Shown here piece after piece: positions 42,648 to 51,559 of a stretch of DNA of 54,465 nucleotides. The notes beneath the pieces were generated by a model. It ran no database searches. It was not told the origin of the DNA and saw nothing but the letters and a program-made list of their open reading frames with translations. Origin of the DNA: an uncultured Clostridia bacterium. GTDB lineage: Bacteria; Bacillota; Clostridia; Oscillospirales; Acutalibacteraceae. The stretch is from positions 1-54,465 of the forward strand of contig CANQZA010000007.1 of NCBI GenBank assembly GCA_947628175.1, in the 5' to 3' direction. A program made the position numbers and the translations under genes. Within the stretch, counting starts at the first letter, position 1; each line of letters starts with the position of its first letter.

Positions 42648-43930
42648 TTATCAAATCTTACTTTTATGGAGTTGGCATGTGCCGTAAGTCCCTCTGTATC
42701 GGCAAGCTTTATGATATCGTCCTTAGCCTTTGAAAGCTCACCGGGCGTATAATAGATAAAAGAACTCTTTTTAATAAAGCTGTCTACCGAAAGAGGAGAG
42801 AAAAACTTCGCCGTGCCGCTTGTGGGTAAAACATGATTGGGACCTGCATAATAATCACCAAGCGGCTCAGGCGAAAAATTACCGAGAAAAACAGAGCCTG
42901 CATTATCAATTTTGCCGATATATTTCAAGGGTTCCTCCACACACATCTCAAGATGCTCGGGCGCAAGCTCATTTGCAAAATCAATCGCCTGACTAAGATT
43001 TTCACATACAATAATTTCGCCGAAATGATTTAACGATTCCTCAATAATCTCCTGCCTTTGAAGATATTTTATCTGGTTTTCAAGTTCTTTTACGGTGGCC
43101 TTTGCAATATCAAGTGATGTGGTAAGGAGTATGGCAGACGCCATTTTGTCATGCTCTGCCTGACTCATAAGGTCCGCCGCAAGAAAAGCGGGCTTGGCGG
43201 TTTTATCCGCAATAATCAGTATTTCTGACGGACCTGCAACCATATCAATATCAACAACGCCGTAAAGAAGCTTTTTAGCGGTGGCAACAAAAATATTGCC
43301 GGGTCCGACTATTTTATCCACCTTGGGAATTTTTTCAGTGCCGTATGCAAGAGCGGCAACAGCCTGCGCACCTCCCACAAGAAAGACTCTGTCAACTCCC
43401 GCAACCGCAGCGGCAGCCATAATATCGGGATTAGGATTCCCATCCTTCCCCGGAGGCGTAACCATAATGATTTCCTGAACTCCCGCAATTTTTGCCGGAA
43501 CAGCATTCATCAAAACGGATGACGGATATGCCGCGGTGCCGCCCGGAACATATATACCGACTCTGTTAAGCCCCCGAACTCTCTGCCCCATAATGACACC
43601 GTTTTCCCTTGTGAGCATCCATGAATTCTGCAACTGCCTGCTGTGAAAATCATAGATATTCTGCTTTGCATTGATCAGAGCAGACTTGAAATCATCGTCA
43701 ACCATATCAAGATATATTTCAAGCTCATCTTTTTCAACAACTGTTTTTTTAGGAATCGCTCCGTCAAAGCGGACAGTGAATTCCCGCACTGCGCTGTCGC
43801 CCTGTTCCTTAACGGAATTTATAATATTGGTTACGATGTTTATAATTTTAGGATCGGTTTCACCCGAGCGCTTTTTTAAATTTTCAATAAGTGCGTATTC
43901 TGCCTTACCGTTTGCTTTAGTTATATTCAT
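42644..43930 (-). CDS. hisD: Histidinol dehydrogenase
   Basis: A 428-residue zinc/NAD enzyme doing the last two oxidation steps of histidine synthesis. Motifs are GGTAAYPSSVLMNAVPAK, the NAD site GGAQAVAALAYGTE, DMVAGPSEILIIAD, SQAEHDKMASAIL and the end part NHVLPTSGTAKF. AGGTGATATAA precedes ATG 43930, 12 bases after hisZG. Confidence 0.96.
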   Translation of the reverse strand: MNITKANGKAEYALIENLKKRSGETDPKIINIVTNIINSVKEQGDSAVREFTVRFDGAIPKKTVVEKDELEIYLDMVDDDFKSALINAKQNIYDFHSRQLQNSWMLTRENGVIMGQRVRGLNRVGIYVPGGTAAYPSSVLMNAVPAKIAGVQEIIMVTPPGKDGNPNPDIMAAAAVAGVDRVFLVGGAQAVAALAYGTEKIPKVDKIVGPGNIFVATAKKLLYGVVDIDMVAGPSEILIIADKTAKPAFLAADLMSQAEHDKMASAILLTTSLDIAKATVKELENQIKYLQRQEIIEESLNHFGEIIVCENLSQAIDFANELAPEHLEMCVEEPLKYIGKIDNAGSVFLGNFSPEPLGDYYAGPNHVLPTSGTAKFFSPLSVDSFIKKSSFIYYTPGELSKAKDDIIKLADTEGLTAHANSIKVRFDK

Positions 43931-43942
43931 TTATATCACCTG

Positions 43943-45556
43943 TTAAACTTTTGACGCAAGCTCCAAATCATTGAGGAATGATTCGATTTCTCCCTTGCGC
44001 AGCTTCATAGAAGCCATATTTACAATTACTCTTGCCGAAATCGGCATGATTGTATCAACAACCTCAAGACCGTTTTCCTTCAGTGTCGAACCGGTCTCAA
44101 CAATATCTACAATACCATCTGCCAGACCGAGCAGAGGTGCAAGCTCTACACTGCCTTCAATTTTTATTATTTCCACATCCATACCCTTTGCCTTGAAATA
44201 TTCCCTTGCAACCTTTGGGTATTTGCTTGCAACGACTTTTCTTTTATAGCCTGAGAAAAAATCGGTTCCCTTGGGGCAGGCAAGAGCAAACTTGCACTTT
44301 CCAATATTAAGGTCAATCACCTCATAAAACGAATTGCCGTGCTCGACAATTGTATCCTTGCCCACAATACCAATGTCGCAGACTCCGTGCTCAACATAGG
44401 TTATTACATCAGGCGCCTTTGAAAGCACTGTCTCATATTTATCAACCGGCAGAATCAAACGCCTGCCTTTATTTTCAAGCTCAGAGGTATCCAGCCCCAT
44501 GGTTTTGAAAAGAGATACGGACGATTTTTCAAGCCTGCCCTTTGTAAGCGCAATACGGATAGGTCTGTCAATATTGATTTCCTCACGCATTACATCACAA
44601 AGCGCTGTCACATCAACACCAAACCCGACAGCAGGGGCATCCATACCGAATTCACGGATAAGGTTGTCATACCTGCCGCCTGAAAGTATTGTCATTCCGC
44701 TTCCCTGGGCATATCCTCTGAATATCACACCGGTGTAATAATTGCTTCTGTTCACAAGACCAAGGTCAATGAGAATATTATCTTTGAGGCCGAGCGCGCA
44801 AAGCCTATCATAGACTGATTTCAGGTAATCAAGCGCCTCAGTTGCCTTTGAATCGGAATAAATCTGCTTTGCCTTATCTATTACATCTGCATCGCCGAAA
44901 AGTCTCGGCAGCTTTTTGATTACATCAGATTCCTTCGACGGACCTATGCGTTCAAGCAAATCACCAAGTGCGGAATAATTCTTTTCCTCAATATAATTGC
45001 ATATATCAGCCTTGACAGTGGAACTTATATTCATCTTGTCCAGTATTGAATTAAAAAATCCCGCGTGGCACAGCTCAAGCTTGAAAGAATTTACCTCATT
45101 GCGTTTGATAGCCTCATATGCCATTGAAATGACTTCAATATCAGCATCTATACCGGACGCACCTATAAGCTCGATTCCGCTTTGCTCTATCTCATCCGCC
45201 TTGCCGGAAAGCTGTTTATTGCGTATATAAATGCTTTGATTATAGTAAAGCCTTACGGGAAAATCTTCCTTAGACAGCCTTGTTGCAACAAGACGGGCAA
45301 TCGGAGCAGTGTTATCCGGTCTGAGTACGGTCGTTCTGCCCTGGTTGTCAGACAACTTATACATTTCCTCAGACTCAATGCCGAGATGATCACGCTTAAA
45401 AACATCAAAAAATTCTATTGTAGGCGTCATTACCTTTCTGTAGGCGTTTTCCTTAAACAGGGCTGAAAGAACGGACTCAACCTTTCTTCTGTCGTCACAC
45501 TCTTCAAAAAGCAGATCCCTGCTTCCCTCAGGCGTTAATTTTGAATACCTTTTCAT
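43943..45556 (-). CDS. hisZG: Fusion: HisZ regulatory subunit + HisG catalytic ATP phosphoribosyltransferase
   Basis: A single 537-residue frame. Residues 1-about 327 are HisZ, a histidyl-tRNA synthetase-like regulator (KLTPEGSRDLLFEEC, VLRPDNTAPIARLV, GGRYDNLIREFG). Residues about 330-537 are the short-form HisG (IRIALTKGRLEKSSV, GVCDIGIVGKDTI, the PRPP loop DGIVDIVETGSTLKENGL), lacking the long-form regulatory tail. The two subunits normally form a hetero-octamer; here they are covalently joined in the order Z-G. ATG 45556 is used; GTG 45562 is better spaced from GGAG and may be the true start. Confidence 0.92.
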   Translation of the reverse strand: MKRYSKLTPEGSRDLLFEECDDRRKVESVLSALFKENAYRKVMTPTIEFFDVFKRDHLGIESEEMYKLSDNQGRTTVLRPDNTAPIARLVATRLSKEDFPVRLYYNQSIYIRNKQLSGKADEIEQSGIELIGASGIDADIEVISMAYEAIKRNEVNSFKLELCHAGFFNSILDKMNISSTVKADICNYIEEKNYSALGDLLERIGPSKESDVIKKLPRLFGDADVIDKAKQIYSDSKATEALDYLKSVYDRLCALGLKDNILIDLGLVNRSNYYTGVIFRGYAQGSGMTILSGGRYDNLIREFGMDAPAVGFGVDVTALCDVMREEINIDRPIRIALTKGRLEKSSVSLFKTMGLDTSELENKGRRLILPVDKYETVLSKAPDVITYVEHGVCDIGIVGKDTIVEHGNSFYEVIDLNIGKCKFALACPKGTDFFSGYKRKVVASKYPKVAREYFKAKGMDVEIIKIEGSVELAPLLGLADGIVDIVETGSTLKENGLEVVDTIMPISARVIVNMASMKLRKGEIESFLNDLELASKV

Positions 45557-45609
45557 ATACACATTATTCTCCGCTGTTATTTTTTGCTTTAGCATAGTAG
45601 AGCGGTAAT

Positions 45610-45638
45610 ATGCTACCATACTAATATAAAAATGTCAA
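45610..45638 (-). promoter_or_regulatory. Promoter (with dyad) of his operon
   Basis: TTGACA (45638-45633), 17-base spacer and TAGCAT (45615-45610) on the reverse strand, placed just after the polC stop. GGTAGCATATTACC, an imperfect dyad, overlaps the -10 and could be an operator; no regulator is assigned. Confidence 0.6.
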
Positions 45639-45646
45639 TATCCTGA

Positions 45647-48600
45647 TCAAAAACCGAAAAGAGAAATCTGATTTGACTCGGGAATATTGCCCAGTGCTCC
45701 TGCTTCTTTTAATAAATCGACAGTGCTTTTACCGATCGAGGCCCTTGCCATCAAATCGTCACAGGAGATGAAATCACCGTTACCGTCATCCTTTGCCGCC
45801 GCAATGGATAAAGCGGCATTTTCCCCTATACCATCAATTGCGCCGAAAGGAAGGCGGATTCTGCCATCCTCAATTTTGTAGATACGGGCATCTGATTTAT
45901 AGATATCAACAGGGAGGAATTCAATACCTCTTGCAAGCATTTCAATAACAATCTGATTTACAACATATGTTGATTCCTCTTTTTGTGTAACGGGAAGATT
46001 ATTCTTTTTCTTGGCTTTGAATTCCTCCATCTTTCTTTTGACGGCGGCCTTTCCTTCAACTGCTGCTACAGCGTCGATCGCACCGCCGCGGACAGTGAAA
46101 TACGCGGCGTAAAACTCTATCGGATAATAAATTTTATACGATGCCAAACGAAGAGCCGCTATTACATATGCGGCAGCGTGAGCCTTTGGAAACATATATT
46201 TTATTTTATAACAGGAATCAATATACCACTGCTCAACTCCGACTGTTTTCATTGCATCCTCATAAGGCGGAAGTTCTTTAGGGGCCTTACCTTTACGGGT
46301 GTATTCCATAATTTTAAAGCAATCCTTTTTTGAGAGCGGTGACTTCTTTCCCGTTTCTTTTTCATATTTCTCTGTTTTATGAATAAGATAGGTCATAATG
46401 TCGTCGCGGCAGCCGATAACCTCTGAAATGGAACAGGTGTTGTTCTTTATTAGATCCTGTGCATTTCCGAGCCATACATCTGTACCGTGTGATAAACCGG
46501 ATATCTGAAGCAGATCGGCAAAGGTTTTGGGCTTTGCCTCCTCGAGCATTCCTATAACAAACGGCGTACCCATTTCTGGGATTGCAAGAGTACCCGTTGT
46601 ACAATCTATATCCTGCGGTAAAACACCTATCGGCTCTGTTGAAGTGATGAGTTTATACAGCTTCGGATCGGACAAATCAACATCCATAACGGGCTTGCCT
46701 GTTAAATCCTCAAGATATTTATAAAGCGTAGGATTATCGTGACCGAGCTCATCAAGCTTTAAAAGTGTATCGTGAAGGGAGTTTTTGAAATCAAAATGAG
46801 TGGTATATGTACCTTTTTTCTCATCATTTGACGGAAACTGAATCGGCGTAAAATCCTCAACGGTATATTCGTCCGGAACAACTACCATACCACCGGGATG
46901 CTGACCTGTTGTCCTTTTAATGCCTGTACAACCGACTGTAAGCCTATCTATTTCAGCCTTTGAGGTGGAGGCAAGAAGATTTCTCTCCTCAAGATATTTA
47001 ACAACATAGCCGTAAGCTGTTTTATCCGCCACAGTCGCTATTGTTCCTGCCTTGAACACATAATCCTTACCGAAAAGTTCTTCGGTATATTTATGCGATT
47101 TAGATTGATATTCACCTGAAAAATTAAGGTCAATATCGGGCTCCTTATCCCCGTCAAAGCCGAGGAAGGTTTCAAACGGAATTTCATGTCCGTCACGCTT
47201 CATAGGCGTATTGCATTCGGGACAGTTTTTGGGCGGAAGGTCAAAACCCGAACCGACCTCTCCGTGTGTGAAAAATTCACTGTGCTTACATTTTTTACAG
47301 TAATAATGCGGAGCGAGAGGATTGACCTCCGATATTCCGCCCATATGAGCTGCAAAGGACGAACCTACAGAGCCTCTTGAACCCACGAGATAACCGTTTC
47401 GCTCACTTTCTTCAACAAGTCTTTTTGCGATGACATAAAGCACACCGAAACCGTGACCGATAATTGAGTCAAGCTCACGCTGAAGCCTCTGGGCAACATA
47501 TTCGGGAACAGGATCTCCGTAAAGTTCCTTTGCCCTTGACCAGCACTTTTCAGTGAGTTCTTCGTTTGCCCCGTCAATGTGCGGTTGAAAAGTTCCCGGA
47601 GGTATCGGCGGTATATTGTCCATACACATATCTGCGATTTTATTTGGATTGTCGATAACAAATTCCTTTGCTCTGTCCCCTGCCCATGCAAAATCGTCAA
47701 GCATTTCCTGAGTCGTTTTGAAATAGAGCGGCGCCTGATAATCCGAATCCTCAAAACCTTTTGATGCCATGATTATGGAGCGGAATTTCGCATCTTTCTC
47801 GTCAAGAAAATGAACATCCCCTGTTGCCACAACAGGCTTATTAAGCTTGTCTGCAAGGGCAATGATTTTTCTGTTTATATTAATCAGATCCTCCTCACCG
47901 TGAATATCCTGATGTATATCACGCTGAGAGCGTATCATAAAAGCGTTATTGCCGTTTGGCTGAATTTCCAAATAATCATAAAAGGACACAATCTTTTCAA
48001 GTTCTTCATCCGAACAGCCGTGCAGTATTGCTTGATAAAGTTCTCCCTGTTCGCAGGCAGAACCTATTATCAGTCCGTCTCTTTTTTCTCTCAAAAGGCT
48101 TTTGGGAATAAGCGGACGGGATTTAAAGTATTTAATATTTGATGCGGAGATCATCTCATACAGATTTTTTCTGCCGTATTTTCTCTCTTCTTTTGGTATT
48201 GATGCGTCGAGCGAGGTATCCTCTTTTACCAGAAAAATAATATGATTTCTGGTGAAGTCCCTGAGTTTCATATGCACAAAATCAGGATATTTCTCATCAT
48301 CGACAAGATATCCCTCCATACCGAGTATGAGTTTTATTTTTCCCTTGGCAGCATTGTATGCCTCAGGCAGTGCCTGAACAACACCGTGATCTGTTATGGC
48401 AATTGCCTTATGTCCCCATTTAACAGCTCTGTTTACAAGAGCCTTTGGAGCAGTAATACCGTCCATTTCCGAAAGAGAGGTATGGAGATGAAGCTCCACT
48501 CTTTTCTCCTGCGCATCGTCAGTTTTTTCCCACTTTTTAACAGATGAAACAGAATCGGGATGAAGAACAAACTGTTTCGTAAAGGTATCATACTGATATT

Positions 48601-49453
48601 TTCCGCTCACAATCAGCGTACTGCACTTATCCATTTTAGCCATAAGAGACTCTATAAGATTTTTATTGTCAAACATCTTGACAGTTATTGATGAAGTATA
48701 GTCGGTTATATCAAAATTTAATATCTTATTTCCGCCGCGTTTTGTGTCTTTAACATCTGTTTTTATCACATCACCCCAGACGGTAATAAAGCCGTCGTCC
48801 GTTTTAATATCTTTTATCGGCTTGGGTTTTTCGCGAAGCGTTTTGCCATAGAGCTTTTTAACTGTGTCCTTATAAATCGGTAAATTGTCCCAAAACTCAT
48901 GGGCAGCATTTTCCTCCGGTTCATCCTTTTTCTCCTCGCGCTGCTTTTCCTGAACAATTTCCTGAACAACCTTTACTATATCATACGCCCGAACCTCCAA
49001 AAACGAAACGCTAAGATCAATTCCGAAAAGGCTGTAAATGCAATCGCTGACGGCTTTATCTATTTTCTGTGCTTCAAGAATATCCTTACCTCCTTTTTTA
49101 AGGCATATCGTCAGGATATCATCTTCAAGCTCAGCCTGTGCATCGTCAAAAAAGCCGTTTACCGCGCAGTTGTCCCTTTTGGCATAACCGAGTATTTTTT
49201 CTATATAATCAAGAGAAAATTCGCTTTTTGGAAAAACGGGGTTTATCAAAACCTTGTTAAGCCCCATTGCAGAGGCTATAGCATACTCACACTTTTCAAT
49301 ATAGTGAACGGGTAAAAACGAATCCATATGAAGTCCTATTTTTAATATCCTGTTTTCTTTTGAAACGGAAAAAGAGGAAATCTCAGAATTGCCAAGAAGT
49401 GACAGGGATTCGGTATCTATGTAATTCGAAAAATAGTCTGAAAACTTATTCAT
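45647..49453 (-). CDS. polC: DNA polymerase III alpha subunit PolC, lacking the exonuclease domain
   Basis: A 1268-residue Gram-positive replicative polymerase. N-terminal domain, then an OB-fold (about 220-310), then a PHP domain starting at RVELHLHTSLSEMDG (about 317). In standard PolC (about 1430-1440 residues) a DnaQ-like 3'-5' exonuclease of about 160-170 residues splits the PHP domain. Here GMEGYLVDD is followed after some 20 residues by RNHIIFLVKED, so the exonuclease is absent. Polymerase elements remain: zinc-type CKKCKHSEFF/CPECNTP, catalytic PDIDLNFSGEYQ (Asp773, Asp775), and a late FPKAHAAAYV. Start ATG 49453 overlaps the ispG stop by one base. Confidence 0.94.
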   Translation of the reverse strand: MNKFSDYFSNYIDTESLSLLGNSEISSFSVSKENRILKIGLHMDSFLPVHYIEKCEYAIASAMGLNKVLINPVFPKSEFSLDYIEKILGYAKRDNCAVNGFFDDAQAELEDDILTICLKKGGKDILEAQKIDKAVSDCIYSLFGIDLSVSFLEVRAYDIVKVVQEIVQEKQREEKKDEPEENAAHEFWDNLPIYKDTVKKLYGKTLREKPKPIKDIKTDDGFITVWGDVIKTDVKDTKRGGNKILNFDITDYTSSITVKMFDNKNLIESLMAKMDKCSTLIVSGKYQYDTFTKQFVLHPDSVSSVKKWEKTDDAQEKRVELHLHTSLSEMDGITAPKALVNRAVKWGHKAIAITDHGVVQALPEAYNAAKGKIKLILGMEGYLVDDEKYPDFVHMKLRDFTRNHIIFLVKEDTSLDASIPKEERKYGRKNLYEMISASNIKYFKSRPLIPKSLLREKRDGLIIGSACEQGELYQAILHGCSDEELEKIVSFYDYLEIQPNGNNAFMIRSQRDIHQDIHGEEDLININRKIIALADKLNKPVVATGDVHFLDEKDAKFRSIIMASKGFEDSDYQAPLYFKTTQEMLDDFAWAGDRAKEFVIDNPNKIADMCMDNIPPIPPGTFQPHIDGANEELTEKCWSRAKELYGDPVPEYVAQRLQRELDSIIGHGFGVLYVIAKRLVEESERNGYLVGSRGSVGSSFAAHMGGISEVNPLAPHYYCKKCKHSEFFTHGEVGSGFDLPPKNCPECNTPMKRDGHEIPFETFLGFDGDKEPDIDLNFSGEYQSKSHKYTEELFGKDYVFKAGTIATVADKTAYGYVVKYLEERNLLASTSKAEIDRLTVGCTGIKRTTGQHPGGMVVVPDEYTVEDFTPIQFPSNDEKKGTYTTHFDFKNSLHDTLLKLDELGHDNPTLYKYLEDLTGKPVMDVDLSDPKLYKLITSTEPIGVLPQDIDCTTGTLAIPEMGTPFVIGMLEEAKPKTFADLLQISGLSHGTDVWLGNAQDLIKNNTCSISEVIGCRDDIMTYLIHKTEKYEKETGKKSPLSKKDCFKIMEYTRKGKAPKELPPYEDAMKTVGVEQWYIDSCYKIKYMFPKAHAAAYVIAALRLASYKIYYPIEFYAAYFTVRGGAIDAVAAVEGKAAVKRKMEEFKAKKKNNLPVTQKEESTYVVNQIVIEMLARGIEFLPVDIYKSDARIYKIEDGRIRLPFGAIDGIGENAALSIAAAKDDGNGDFISCDDLMARASIGKSTVDLLKEAGALGNIPESNQISLFGF

Positions 49454-50502
49454 TATAATTTCTCAATTTCTTTCATTAATTCTTCGAGCATATCCTGCTC
49501 GTCAACCTTGCGGAGAATTTTGCCTTTTTTAAATATCAGCCCGTTTCCGTCTCCGCCGGCTATTCCTATATCGGCCTCTTTCGCCTCACCGGGACCGTTT
49601 ACTATACAGCCCATAACAGCAACCTTGATCGGCTTTTTACAGTCTCTGAGCCTTTCCTCAACCTGCTTTGCCAAAGACACCAAGTCAATCCTTGTTCTGC
49701 CGCAGGTAGGGCAGGAAATAAGATATGGACTGTCGTTCTTGAGAGTCAACGCCTTTAAAATATCAAATGCGGCAAATACCTCCTTAACAGGCGAATCAGT
49801 AAGGCTTACCCGGATTGTATCACCGATTCCGTGCGCAAGAAGCGATCCGATTCCAACGGAGGATTTTACAAGACCCATTCTTTCGGTTCCCGCTTCTGTC
49901 ACACCGAGATGAAGCGGATAATTGCATTTCTGAGCAGCAAGCTCATACGCGTTTATCATTGTAATTACATTTGAGGATTTAATAGATATGACTATATCCT
50001 CAAAATCAAATTTTTCCAGAAGAGATGCGTGATACAATGCAGACTCCACCATCGCTTCAGGTGTGGGCGAACCGTATTGGGCAAGAATATCTTTTTCAAG
50101 GGAGCCGGAATTTACGCCTATTCTGATAGGTATGCTCCTTTTCCTGCAAGCATCGGCAACAGCCTTTACTCTTGACTGATCACCTATATTGCCCGGATTA
50201 ATTCTGATTTTATCAATTCCCCTTTCGGCTGCACCGATTGCAAGACGGTAGTCAAAATGGATATCAGCAACAAGAGGTACATCAACAGCGTTTTTAATCG
50301 GCTCTATCAGAGACAGAGCAGCCTCGTCAGGTATGGCGAAACGGATAACCTGACATCCTGCCGCCGCAAGCTCCTTTGCCTGATTGACGGAACCTTTGAT
50401 ATCGGTTGACGGAACATTGAGCATACTCTGCACCAGTATTTCGCTGTCTCCTCCGATAAAAGTATCTGCAAGTTTGATTTTTTTTGATTTTCTTCTTTCC
50501 AT
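49453..50502 (-). CDS. ispG: (E)-4-hydroxy-3-methylbut-2-enyl-diphosphate synthase
   Basis: A 349-residue 4Fe-4S enzyme (GcpE) of the MEP isoprenoid pathway. TIM-barrel motifs VQSMLNVPSTD, IRINPGNIGD, LHLGVTEAG; cluster cysteines in SCPTCGRTRID and VMGCIVNGPGEAKEA with Glu. AGGGTG is about 6 bases before ATG 50502; ATG 50505 and GTG 50511 are alternative starts. Located between rseP and polC, as in many Clostridia. Confidence 0.94.
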   Translation of the reverse strand: MERRKSKKIKLADTFIGGDSEILVQSMLNVPSTDIKGSVNQAKELAAAGCQVIRFAIPDEAALSLIEPIKNAVDVPLVADIHFDYRLAIGAAERGIDKIRINPGNIGDQSRVKAVADACRKRSIPIRIGVNSGSLEKDILAQYGSPTPEAMVESALYHASLLEKFDFEDIVISIKSSNVITMINAYELAAQKCNYPLHLGVTEAGTERMGLVKSSVGIGSLLAHGIGDTIRVSLTDSPVKEVFAAFDILKALTLKNDSPYLISCPTCGRTRIDLVSLAKQVEERLRDCKKPIKVAVMGCIVNGPGEAKEADIGIAGGDGNGLIFKKGKILRKVDEQDMLEELMKEIEKL

Positions 50503-50518
50503 CATAATCACCCTGAAA

Positions 50519-51559
50519 TTAAACCAGTTTTGTTATATCGCTGAATGTAACAATACACATTATGCCCAAAAGTAAAATGAGTCCTGCCGCATTTATTATA
50601 TATTCCGCTTTCTGCGGCAGTTTTCTTCGTGTTATTCCCTCAGCTATCAGGACAAACAGCCTCCAGCCGTCAAGAGCCGGAATGGGGAACAGATTAAAGA
50701 GTCCCACATTTATAGTCAGCAGAGCCATAATTCTGAGCATGGAGAAAACAGATGTTTTAACAGCGTCTGACACGACCGACACAGCGCCTACAGGACCGCT
50801 GAGGTCTGAAAGACCGTATCTGCCTATAATCAAATCATGGACTGAAAGAAAGACCATTCTCGCGTATGAAACAGATTCTCGGAATGTCTGCAATAAAACA
50901 TTGGCGGGTGTTTTATCAACGCCTCTGAGCCAAAAATCCATTTTAATAAACTGATTTCCCTCATACTCCTCAGTTGCAAATTCAACTGTTATTTTCTTTT
51001 CCTGCGAATTGCGTAAAACAACCATATCGACACTTCCGTCAGGACTTCGTGAAAGACCTGTGGTAACATCGTTTGTCGTATATACACGCATGCCGTCAAT
51101 ACTTTTGATTGTATCACCGACCTGCAGACCACGCGACGAGCTTAGCGCATCATCTTCAAATTTGGCAATCTGTGTGGTCCCCACAAGATTCTGAGAACTC
51201 ACAATGATAAGTACGATGATAAAGCCGAGAATGAGATTCATGATTGCACCTGCCGCGACAACAAATATCCTCTGCCATACCTTCTTGTTTACAAAAGCGT
51301 TTTCATCGTCGCTCTCAGTATCCTCGCCCTCCATTGAGCAGTAGCCGCCAAACAGAATCCATCGAAGGGTATAGTTTGTATTCTTTCCTTTAATTTGAAA
51401 AATCTTAGGTCCCATTCCGACAGAGAATTCATTGACCTTTATTTTCATCAGCTTTGCGGCAAAGAAGTGACCGCCTTCATGAATAACTATAATGAATTCA
51501 AAAAACAGTATTGCAATTATAATCGGATAAACCGAATTCCAGATTGAACTTATACTCAC
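50519..51559 (-). CDS. rseP: RseP/RasP-type intramembrane zinc protease (M50)
   Basis: A 346-residue site-2 protease that cuts anti-sigma factors and signal peptides within the membrane. The active site is His27-Glu28-xx-His31 in VIHEGGHFF, the third ligand motif is NLFPIPALDGWR, with a PDZ domain between (GLQVGDTIKSIDG). About four membrane helices. The start is GTG 51559 overlapping the dxr stop, with GAGGCGG upstream. Confidence 0.94.
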   Translation of the reverse strand: MSISSIWNSVYPIIIAILFFEFIIVIHEGGHFFAAKLMKIKVNEFSVGMGPKIFQIKGKNTNYTLRWILFGGYCSMEGEDTESDDENAFVNKKVWQRIFVVAAGAIMNLILGFIIVLIIVSSQNLVGTTQIAKFEDDALSSSRGLQVGDTIKSIDGMRVYTTNDVTTGLSRSPDGSVDMVVLRNSQEKKITVEFATEEYEGNQFIKMDFWLRGVDKTPANVLLQTFRESVSYARMVFLSVHDLIIGRYGLSDLSGPVGAVSVVSDAVKTSVFSMLRIMALLTINVGLFNLFPIPALDGWRLFVLIAEGITRRKLPQKAEYIINAAGLILLLGIMCIVTFSDITKLV

